Source of the DNA: an uncultured Chloroflexota bacterium | GTDB lineage: Bacteria; Chloroflexota; Chloroflexia; Thermomicrobiales; UBA6265 | Reading direction: 5' to 3' | Length of the DNA: 64,000 bases | NCBI GenBank assembly: GCA_937901745.1 | Contig: CALGSZ010000106.1 | Coordinates: 124,001-188,000 of the forward strand | Shown here: positions 28,393 to 35,321 of the stretch, one piece after another | Position numbering within the stretch: position 1 is the stretch's first letter | Layout of the letters: every line of letters starts with the position of its first letter | Notes under the pieces: model-generated | The model's input: only the letters and a program-made list of their open reading frames with translations | What the model was told of the DNA's origin: nothing | The model's database searches: none | Position numbers and translations under genes: made by a program

Positions 28393-29590
28393 GCGTGACC
28401 TCCTCCATCTCCACCTTGTCCATTCGATATCGCTCGATCGTATCCTCATTTAGCGACACGCCCAACCCCGGTTTCTCCGGGAGGCGAACAGTCCCATCCG
28501 GCTCGACCGTGATCGGCTCCTCGAACAACTCGGTTCGCAGGGGATTCGGATTCTGGTCGAATTCGAGGAGACCGCCGTTCGGGATCGAAGCGATAAAGTG
28601 CATGTTCGCCACCAGGCTCAGCGCCGAGGAAAAGACGTGCGGCACGACAGGCAGGTGGAATGCCTGCGCCAGCGCCGCGATCTTGCGGCATTCGGTGATG
28701 CCGCCGGTCCAGATAACGTCTGGCTGCACGATGTCGACCGCGCGGCGGACGATCAGTTCGCGAAAGCCGGGCAATCCGGACTCGGTCTCGTAGCCAGCGA
28801 TCGGTATTGCCGCCTGCTGGGCTACCTCCGCGCTGCCGGTGATGTCCTCCGTCGCCACGGGCTCTTCTAGCCAGGCGATTCGCTGGGACTCGACCGCCCG
28901 CAAGAACTGGAGAGCGACAGGAGCCGACCAGGCGTTGTTGGCATCGACGGCCAGGTTGATGCCCGGCCCGATAGCCTGCCGCACTGCCGCCACGCGCTCG
29001 ATGTCTTCCTCCAGCGTCGCCGTCGCGTAATCGGCGGCCGGCATGTCGTGGAGCGGGTTGAGCAACACCTCCGGGTTGCGGCCGACCTTGATCTTGATCC
29101 AGCGGAATCCGCGCTCAACGTAGCTGGCAGCCTCATCAGCAAGGTCGGCAGCCGACTTCCCCTCCGCGTAGAAGCCGGCAGAGGCGTAGGCCGTCAATCG
29201 GTCGCGGTAGCCGCCGAGCAGCCGATAGAGGGGCGTGTTCGTCGCCTTGCCGATTAGGTCCCAGAGCGCGATGTCCACGCCGCTGATCGCCATCATCAAC
29301 ATTCCGCGGCGGCCCCGCTGCTGGGCACGCGTGGCCATCATGCTCCACAGCCGCTCTACCTCGAACGGATCGCAGCCCACAACGGTGCTGCGCAGCTCAC
29401 CACGGATCAGCGTCTCGATGCTCGCCGCATTGCCGCCGTAGCACGCTGCCTCTCCCAAGCCGACCAAGCCAGTGTCCGTGTGCACTTGGACGATGACCGT
29501 CACACGCTCAGGCATGTAGTGGATCGCGTCGGCCATCGGCAGGTCCATTCGGTATCGGACCGTGATCGTCGTCACATCGGTGATGCGCAC
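28382..29590 (-). CDS. Mandelate racemase / muconate lactonizing enzyme family (enolase superfamily)
   Basis: Enolase-superfamily protein of 402 residues, commonly a sugar-acid dehydratase. Seen are the KxK base motif in FRWIKIKVGRN, metal ligands Asp in NLAVDANNAW, Glu in AWLEEPVATED and Glu in GYETESGLPG, and VQPDVIWTGGITE. PHVF carries a possible catalytic His. That pattern fits the mandelate-racemase subgroup. GTG at 29590 is chosen because aaggagg lies five bases upstream. A frame running to 29698 would add non-conserved residues into the promoter region. First gene of a minus-strand pair with the SDR. Confidence 0.9.
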   Translation of the reverse strand: MRITDVTTITVRYRMDLPMADAIHYMPERVTVIVQVHTDTGLVGLGEAACYGGNAASIETLIRGELRSTVVGCDPFEVERLWSMMATRAQQRGRRGMLMMAISGVDIALWDLIGKATNTPLYRLLGGYRDRLTAYASAGFYAEGKSAADLADEAASYVERGFRWIKIKVGRNPEVLLNPLHDMPAADYATATLEEDIERVAAVRQAIGPGINLAVDANNAWSAPVALQFLRAVESQRIAWLEEPVATEDITGSAEVAQQAAIPIAGYETESGLPGFRELIVRRAVDIVQPDVIWTGGITECRKIAALAQAFHLPVVPHVFSSALSLVANMHFIASIPNGGLLEFDQNPNPLRTELFEEPITVEPDGTVRLPEKPGLGVSLNEDTIERYRMDKVEMEEVTHAS

Positions 29591-29721
29591 CTCCCCCTCC
29601 TTCGCTTGCGGAACAGCCCCTGTGCTGCCTCCGTAGCTCGTTAGCAAAGACAAAGCCCAGCCCAATCCGGCGAAAAACGTGCACTGACCGAAAACCAAGC
29701 CCGGCCGAAAGCTCTTGCACC

Positions 29722-29738
29722 GCTCTCGTCACGAGAGC
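29722..29738. promoter_or_regulatory. Perfect 17-bp palindrome, operator candidate
   Basis: gctctcgt-c-acgagagc, arms of 8 bp around one base, 132 bases upstream of the enolase-superfamily start. The odd-centred form suits a dimeric helix-turn-helix regulator (LacI, GntR or IclR type). An RNA hairpin is the alternative. Confidence 0.55.
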
Positions 29739-29991
29739 TTCGTATCGCACCTCGTGGGGACTTCCGAGTTGAAGGTCGCGAACCCCGTTGCCCTCAACGC
29801 CTGCAGGAAAAGTTCACGCGATACTCCGGATCATAGGGCAGTTGACCGGCATGTCAACTAAGCGCACCCTTGCTCATAAGACACGCCAGTCATGTATGTG
29901 CACGTCGAGGCAGATCAATAAACTCTTGACGCAAATTTCAGGAACTGACCGCTAGCCGCCTCGGAGAGAAGCTGCTCTTCGAAAATCGGTC

Positions 29992-30019
29992 TTGACGCGC
30001 CAAACTGAGGATGTAGAAT
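29992..30019 (+). promoter_or_regulatory. Strong sigma-70 promoter of the sugar ABC operon
   Basis: TTGACG (29992-29997), 16-bp spacer, TAGAAT (30014-30019), five of six matches in each hexamer. Transcription would begin near 30026, giving an untranslated leader of about 180 bases before the GTG at 30205. Confidence 0.8.
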
Positions 30020-30162
30020 CGGGTCAACGTTCCGTAACTTAGCCTATTGAAGTCACGCTACTCAATCCAAGTCCAGCATCACTATCTGGTGGCTGGCTGA
30101 CCGCACGGCCACATCCGCCCCCAACATCGGCGTCCCCTTTCGGGCGTAATCGCGTTGGAGTA

Positions 30163-30183
30163 GGTGATCCGCGATGGATCACC
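30163..30183. promoter_or_regulatory. Perfect 8-5-8 palindrome just upstream of the binding-protein start
   Basis: ggtgatcc-gcgat-ggatcacc ends a few bases before the gagaggag Shine-Dalgarno. It lies downstream of the promoter, so it could be a roadblock operator, or an mRNA hairpin affecting translation. Confidence 0.55.
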
Positions 30184-30204
30184 GGAAGCGAGAGGAGTGG
30201 ACGG

Positions 30205-31251
30205 GTGTCTGAGCGACGATGGAGCCGCCGAAACGTTCTCAAGCTCGGCGCGACCAGCGCCGGGGTATTCGTGGCCGGGCGCTACTACGTCGGCCGCGTC
30301 CATGCCAAGCAGCTTCCTCCGCTAGAAAAGAAGGACAAGTACACCATCGGCTTCGCCCAGGTTGGCAGCAATAACCCCTGGCGCATCGCCGAGACGAACA
30401 GCATGAAAGAGCAGTTCGAGACGAAGCTTGGCTGGACGCTCATTATGACCGACGCGAACGAGGATACAGCTAAGCAGCTGGCGGACATCGACACGATCCT
30501 CGCGCAACGGCCGGACATCATGATCTTCCCGCCGCGCGAGTCGCAGGCGTTGGCGCCGAAGGTGCTTGAGATCTACGAGGCAGGTATCCCGGTGATCTTG
30601 ATCGACCGCGATGTCGATCACTCGATCGCGCGGCCCAAGGAACACTACATCACCTTCATCGGCTCGGATTTCGTGGATCAGGGTCGTCGCGCCGCAGAGT
30701 GGCTCGCCAAGACGATGAACGGTGAGGCGAACATCATACAGCTCGAGGGCACGACCGGCTCAGACCCTGCAATCGACCGCAAGCAGGGATTCGAGGACTA
30801 CCTCGCGGGCACCTTCAAAGGGACACCGACAGCAGAAGGCGGTTTCCCGGGGATGAAGATCATTGCATCGCAGTCTGGCGACTTCCAGCGCGAGAAGGGG
30901 CGCCAGGTGATGGAGTCTCTCCTGCCAGCGCACCCGGAGGTCAACGCCGTCTACGCGCACAACGACGAAATGGCCATCGGCGCGATCGAGGCGCTGGAAG
31001 CCGCGGGCCGCAAGCCTGGCGAGGATGTCATCCTCGTCTCGATTGACGGCGAGAATGCGGCAATCCAGGCGATCGTCGACGGTAAGCTCGGCGCGTCCGT
31101 CGAGTCGAGCCCCTTCTTCGGACCGATCGCCTACGAGACGATGATGAAATACATCGAGGAAGGGATCGACGCCATCCCCGAATGGGTCGTCGTCGAGGAC
31201 CGCTTCTTCGACGCCAGCAACGCGGAAGAATTCCTCGACAAGCAGTTCTAA
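30205..31251 (+). CDS. Sugar ABC transporter substrate-binding protein with Tat-type signal (YtfQ-like)
   Basis: Periplasmic-binding protein of the ribose/galactofuranose type (Peripla_BP_4), 348 residues. The N-terminus reads RRWSRRNVLKLGATSAGVFV, a close match to the Tat consensus SRRxFLK, so it may be exported folded. Binding-fold segments are YTIGFAQVGSNNPWRIAETN, DIDTILAQRPDIMIFPP and VYAHNDEMAIGAIEALEAAG. The next segments are VSIDGENAAIQAIVDGKL and ASVESSPFFG. The closest well-known pattern is E. coli YtfQ (galactofuranose). GTG start with gagaggag upstream. Ligand identity is inferred only to the level of a sugar. Confidence 0.9.
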   Translation: MSERRWSRRNVLKLGATSAGVFVAGRYYVGRVHAKQLPPLEKKDKYTIGFAQVGSNNPWRIAETNSMKEQFETKLGWTLIMTDANEDTAKQLADIDTILAQRPDIMIFPPRESQALAPKVLEIYEAGIPVILIDRDVDHSIARPKEHYITFIGSDFVDQGRRAAEWLAKTMNGEANIIQLEGTTGSDPAIDRKQGFEDYLAGTFKGTPTAEGGFPGMKIIASQSGDFQREKGRQVMESLLPAHPEVNAVYAHNDEMAIGAIEALEAAGRKPGEDVILVSIDGENAAIQAIVDGKLGASVESSPFFGPIAYETMMKYIEEGIDAIPEWVVVEDRFFDASNAEEFLDKQF

Positions 31252-31273
31252 GACATCGAGCCGGAACGCGGGA

Positions 31274-31299
31274 GCGGGAAGTCTCACCGGGCTTCCCGC
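31274..31299 (+). terminator. Intra-operon hairpin after the binding-protein gene
   Basis: gcgggaag / cttcccgc, perfect 8-bp stem with a 10-base loop, 22 bases after the stop, followed by ctccctgtctc. Such hairpins often stabilise the binding-protein message or partly terminate before the ATPase gene. Confidence 0.6.
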
Positions 31300-31498
31300 C
31301 TCCCTGTCTCCGTGTGCGTCGAACGGATCGGCGTGCCGGTGTGCTACCCTGAGCCAGCACACGCCTGGCGGATTAGAGATTCATGACATTTCCCGCATTC
31401 GCGCGGCTGCAAGACTCACCTTCCGAGGTCGCAGTATCCGCGCAACCGAGCGACCGTCAGGAGACGCGAAGTGAGATTCCGAGGACCTGGAGCGGGCA

Positions 31499-33043
31499 AT
31501 GACCGACGGTGAGCGTGACCTCCTTCTCCGGATGGACGGTATCTGCAAGTCGTTCCCTGGTGTCGTCGCTCTCGATAACGCTTGGCTGAGGGTAGGGCGC
31601 GGCGAGGTCCATTGCCTCGTCGGTCAAAATGGCGCCGGCAAGTCGACGCTGATGAAAATCCTCAACGGTGCCTATCGCAAGGACCGGGGCACAATCACCT
31701 TCGACGGTCGCGAGGTCGATTTCCACAAGCCGCACGAAGCGCAAGAGGCCGGAATCAGTACGATCTACCAAGAGATAAATCTCGTACCCTATCGCTCCGT
31801 CGCGGAGAACATCTTCATGGGCCGCGAGCCGCGGCGTTTCGGGCTCATCAATTGGCCGCGGATGAATCGCGAGGCGTCGCAAGTCCTGTCCCGGCTCGGC
31901 ATTCAAATCGACGTTCGCCAGCCATTGATGAAGCTCAACGTCGCGCTGCAGCAGATGGTGGCGATCGCTCGCGCCGTCTCGTTTCAGGCGAAGCTCGTCA
32001 TCATGGACGAGCCAACCTCCTCCCTGGCCGAGCACGAGGTAGCGACCCTCTTCGAGGTCATCCGGGGACTCAAGGCTCAAGGCGTTAGCGTGATCTACAT
32101 CTCTCACCGCCTCGATGAGCTGCACCAGATCGGCGACCGAATCACGATCATGCGCGACGGGCAAACAATCGAGGAGCGTCCACTCAGCGAGATTTCCAAG
32201 CTGGAAATCGTCGCCAAGATGCTCGGCCGCGAGCTTGATGTCGTACAGCAGGCGGGCGCCACCGGCTTCCGTAAGCGCGCAGCGCACACCGACGGGGAGC
32301 CTCTGCTGGAAGTCAAGCACTTGCGGCGCGGACGCGTGTTACAAGACGCTTCCGTCAGCGCGCGGCCAGGAGAGATCGTCGGCTTGGCGGGCCTGCTTGG
32401 TTCCGGCCGAACGGAGGTCGCTCGCGCGATCTTCGGCGCCGACCCGGTTGATGACGGCGAGATCCGCATCAATGGACAGCGGGCTCGGTTCCGATCCCCG
32501 GCGGATGCGATTCGGGCCGGGATTGGGTTCTGCACTGAAGATCGCAAGTCGGAGGGGATCATCCCCTACTTGTCTGTCCGCGAGAACTTGACGCTGGCGG
32601 CTCTGCCGACGCTCGCGCGAAATGGGATCGTTGATCGCGCGCGACAGCGGGAGATCGTCGATCGCTACGTTCGCCTCCTCGGCATCAAGGCGGCAAGCGC
32701 CGAACAGAAGATCCGCGAGCTGTCAGGCGGCAATCAGCAGAAAGTGCTCTTGGCGCGCTGGTTGTGCCTCAACCCGAAGCTCCTCCTCCTCGACGAGCCG
32801 ACACGGGGAATCGATGTCGGCGCCAAAGCGGAGATCCAGAAACTCATCGACGACCTGGCGGACGCGGGCCTCGGCGTCTTGATGATCTCCTCGGAAATCG
32901 AAGAACTGCTCGAAGGCAGCGACCGAATTACCGTCATGCGCGACGGCAAGACGGTCGCCGAATTCGAGCGCGATGAAATCGATCAGCGTGCCCTGCTGAC
33001 TGCGATGGCGCACGGAGCGTCGGCAGAACAAGCGGAGGCATGA
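31499..33043 (+). CDS. Sugar ABC transporter ATPase with two ABC domains (RbsA/YtfR-type)
   Basis: Double ATPase of 514 residues for a CUT2-type importer. Domain 1 has Walker A GQNGAGKST, Q-loop IYQEINLVPYRSVAENIF, a reduced signature LNVALQQMVAIARA and Walker B VIMDEPTSSL. Domain 2 has the altered Walker A LLGSGRTEVARAIFG usual in this family, LSGGNQQKVLLARW and LLLLDEPTRGIDVG. ATG at 31499 has ggag six to seven bases upstream. A 247-bp gap separates it from the binding-protein gene, and the first permease begins three bases after its stop. Confidence 0.95.
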   Translation: MTDGERDLLLRMDGICKSFPGVVALDNAWLRVGRGEVHCLVGQNGAGKSTLMKILNGAYRKDRGTITFDGREVDFHKPHEAQEAGISTIYQEINLVPYRSVAENIFMGREPRRFGLINWPRMNREASQVLSRLGIQIDVRQPLMKLNVALQQMVAIARAVSFQAKLVIMDEPTSSLAEHEVATLFEVIRGLKAQGVSVIYISHRLDELHQIGDRITIMRDGQTIEERPLSEISKLEIVAKMLGRELDVVQQAGATGFRKRAAHTDGEPLLEVKHLRRGRVLQDASVSARPGEIVGLAGLLGSGRTEVARAIFGADPVDDGEIRINGQRARFRSPADAIRAGIGFCTEDRKSEGIIPYLSVRENLTLAALPTLARNGIVDRARQREIVDRYVRLLGIKAASAEQKIRELSGGNQQKVLLARWLCLNPKLLLLDEPTRGIDVGAKAEIQKLIDDLADAGLGVLMISSEIEELLEGSDRITVMRDGKTVAEFERDEIDQRALLTAMAHGASAEQAEA

Positions 33044-33046
33044 GGC

Positions 33047-34066
33047 ATGGCGAACGTCGGCCAAACGGAAGCCCGGCCGGCGCGTCCTGCCGCCGACCGG
33101 GTCGTGCTCCCGAGATGGTTGCGCGCCGCGGGACAAACTCACGGCGCTGTCATCGCGCTCCTGTTGCTCGTCCTCTTCAATGCGATCTTCACGACCAACT
33201 ACCTCGCGTGGTCCACGCTCCGCGTCAATCTCGACCAGGTCGCCACCATCGTCATCGTCGGGATCGGCATGACGCTGGTCATCGCCACCGGCGGCATCGA
33301 TCTTTCCGTGGGCGCGTTGATGGCGATCGCTGGCTCGTTGGCGCCGCTGATCTTCGACAGCGATTGGGGACCACTTGACCGACCATGGGTCGGCATTCCA
33401 CTGGCGATCGTCCTGCCAATTCTCCTGACTGGATTCCTTGGGCTTTTCAACGGATTTCTCGTCACCTACTTCCGAATCCAACCAATCATCGCGACTCTCG
33501 TGCTCTACCTGGGTGGACGCGGCATTGCCAAGGCGCTCTCGGACGGCATCCTGCTCGACTTCAACAACCCGAGCTTCGAGTATCTCGGCAAGGGACGCCC
33601 GCTCGGAATTCCTGTCCAAGTCATCTTGATGGCGATCCTCTTGTTGATCGCCGCGTGGATGATGCGATCCACCGTCTTCGGCCGCTACATCCTTGCGACT
33701 GGCGGCAACGAGCCAGCGGCACGCCTGGCAGGCGTTCCGGTTAGTCGAGTCAAGCTGGCGGTCTACGCGATCTCCGGGCTGCTCGCCGGACTCGCCGGAC
33801 TGATCTGGGCGGCTCGCATCTCGGCCGCTGATCCCTATCGCGCCGGCGAGTTCATGGAACTCGATGCCATCGCGGCCGCGGCGGTCGGCGGAACCGCGCT
33901 GACGGGCGGACGAGCAACCATCATCGGCACTCTGCTCGGCGCGGTCATCATCCAGCAAGTTCGCTTCACACTGATTTCGCACAACGTCTCCGACGGTACG
34001 ACTCGGATCGTAATCGCCGCCGCGATCATTCTTGCCGTGCTCATCCAGCGCCAGCGCGAGCAGTAG
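33047..34066 (+). CDS. Sugar ABC transporter permease 1 (YtfT-like)
   Basis: CUT2-family (BPD_transp_2) membrane permease of 339 residues with 8-10 helices. The conserved TLVIATGGIDLSVGALMAI follows the second helix. GNEPAARLAGVPVSRVKL is the cytoplasmic coupling region and GGTALTGGRATIIGTLLGA lies near the end. ATG at 33047 has ggagg eight bases upstream, just past the ATPase stop. Together with the second, different permease it suggests a heterodimeric channel. Confidence 0.94.
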   Translation: MANVGQTEARPARPAADRVVLPRWLRAAGQTHGAVIALLLLVLFNAIFTTNYLAWSTLRVNLDQVATIVIVGIGMTLVIATGGIDLSVGALMAIAGSLAPLIFDSDWGPLDRPWVGIPLAIVLPILLTGFLGLFNGFLVTYFRIQPIIATLVLYLGGRGIAKALSDGILLDFNNPSFEYLGKGRPLGIPVQVILMAILLLIAAWMMRSTVFGRYILATGGNEPAARLAGVPVSRVKLAVYAISGLLAGLAGLIWAARISAADPYRAGEFMELDAIAAAAVGGTALTGGRATIIGTLLGAVIIQQVRFTLISHNVSDGTTRIVIAAAIILAVLIQRQREQ

Positions 34067-34102
34067 CGAATTGCGTAGGCACGTCGGGAGCCAGGATCGA
34101 AC

Positions 34103-35116
34103 ATGACCGCGAGGACCGCCTCTCAGGAGCCAACGACGTCTGGCTGGCAGCAATGGGCCGCCGGGTTGCTGCGCCAACAAGGCGCCCTCATCGCGCTCAT
34201 CGCGATCTTTCTATTTGGCGTCTGGCGCTACGGCGAGAATTTCACCAGCGAGTTCAATCTTTGGACGCTGCTGCGCAACAACACCTACTTCGGATTGATC
34301 GCGCTCGGCATGACCTTCGTCATCATGACCGGTGGCATCGATCTGTCGGTCGGCGCGGTGGTCGCGCTGACGGCGGTTGCAGCCGCGCGACTTAGCGGGG
34401 AAGGACTCTGGGTCGCTGTCGCGGGCGCGATCGGACTCGGTCTCGGCGTGGGCCTGATCAACGGAGCGTTGATCGCACGGTTCCGTATTCAGCCATTCAT
34501 CGTCACCCTCGCAACCCTGCTGGCAGCGCGCGGCGGAGCGCTCAATCTTTCGAACAACGCGAGTGTGTCGATCGACTTCAACAGCAACTTCAAAGATCTC
34601 TGGCGGACGAACGTCGGAGAGGTGCCGCTGCCGGTCGTCATCACCGCGTTTGCTTTCTTGCTCGGCTCGATCGCGCTGAACCTCACGCGGTTCGGCCGGC
34701 ACGTCCTTGCGATTGGCGGCAACGAGGAAGCAGCTCGCCTGGCAGGTCTGCCGATCGCGCGCACGCTCGTGGCGGTCTACGCGCTTAGTGGGGCATTGGC
34801 AGGCCTCTCGGGAGCTTTGCTCGCAGCCCAGGGCAACACCGGCTCGCCGATTGCTGGCATCGGCTGGGAGCTGACGGCCATCGCGGCGGTGGTGGTCGGC
34901 GGCACGCTCTTGACTGGCGGTCGAGGCTCGGTTTGGACAACTCTCGTCGGCGTGCTCCTGCTCGGCCTCATCTTCAACGAACTGAACTTCGAACGCGGCA
35001 AGGGCACCTTCGAGCTCACGCAGTATTGGGAAGAGGTGATCCGCGGCGCCTTCCTCCTCCTCGTCGTCATCCTCCAAAGCCGCCTCACCCGCCGGGCATC
35101 CGCCTCCACCACCTAA
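34103..35116 (+). CDS. Sugar ABC transporter permease 2 (YjfF-like)
   Basis: Second CUT2-type permease, 337 residues, homologous to the first but clearly diverged. Seen are TFVIMTGGIDLSVGAVVAL, IRFRIQPFIVTLATLLAARG-type sequence in the fourth helix region, GNEEAARLAGLPIARTL and GGTLLTGGRGSVWTTLVG. Having two unlike permeases after one double ATPase is the arrangement of the E. coli YtfQRT-YjfF galactofuranose importer. It starts 36 bases after permease 1 and ends the operon just before a C-rich tract. Confidence 0.93.
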   Translation: MTARTASQEPTTSGWQQWAAGLLRQQGALIALIAIFLFGVWRYGENFTSEFNLWTLLRNNTYFGLIALGMTFVIMTGGIDLSVGAVVALTAVAAARLSGEGLWVAVAGAIGLGLGVGLINGALIARFRIQPFIVTLATLLAARGGALNLSNNASVSIDFNSNFKDLWRTNVGEVPLPVVITAFAFLLGSIALNLTRFGRHVLAIGGNEEAARLAGLPIARTLVAVYALSGALAGLSGALLAAQGNTGSPIAGIGWELTAIAAVVVGGTLLTGGRGSVWTTLVGVLLLGLIFNELNFERGKGTFELTQYWEEVIRGAFLLLVVILQSRLTRRASASTT

Positions 35117-35190
35117 CCCCGCCCCCAATCAACCGCCATCCTCCCCCCGCCCCTAACCCCTCACTCCTCGCCCCTGCCCCCTCGCCCCTC
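35117..35190 (-). repeat. G-rich (minus strand) low-complexity tract with G-quadruplex potential
   Basis: The plus strand is a run of cccc/ccccc blocks separated by short ta, g or t spacers. The minus strand therefore has at least five runs of four or more G within 75 bases. It sits between the sugar operon stop and the uvrA promoter on the template strand. No hairpin terminator is visible here. Confidence 0.6.
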
Positions 35191-35222
35191 AGCGCTCTTA
35201 ACCTGTACGTTCGCTACCCGCG

Positions 35223-35231
35223 TGGTACACT
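35223..35231 (+). promoter_or_regulatory. Extended -10 promoter of uvrA
   Basis: TGGTACACT, a TGn joined to TACACT, 90 bases upstream of the uvrA ATG. The -35 region is unclear (TGTACG at 16 bp). No LexA-like box that I can recognise lies beside it. Confidence 0.55.
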
Positions 35232-35321
35232 ACCCCAGTGCGCTCGTTTGTTCGCATCGTTGACCCATCGGCACACCGCGCGCATCACGGCAGCCGCCTT
35301 GCATGACGAGGACCGATCCAC

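Larger units (their letters stand above)
29591..30204. promoter_or_regulatory. Divergent regulatory region of the sugar island
   Basis: About 614 bp without a gene, between the minus-strand catabolic genes and the plus-strand sugar importer. It holds a perfect 17-bp palindrome (29722-29738) and a strong plus-strand promoter (29992-30019). A leader of about 180 nt follows, with a perfect 8-5-8 palindrome (30163-30183). A second TTGACG at 29926 lacks a matching -10. No regulator gene lies within the island. Confidence 0.75.

Noticed and set aside
29591..29698. N-terminal extension of the enolase-superfamily protein
   Set aside because: Residues are not conserved-looking, and the start at 29590 has an aaggagg site five bases upstream.
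32723..34180. Long minus-strand frame of 485 codons opposite the sugar transporter genes
   Set aside because: It is antisense to clear ABC ATPase and permease genes; high GC leaves long open frames on the opposite strand. Similar shadows at 8856-10103, 22770-23879 and 38319-39422 were rejected for the same reason.
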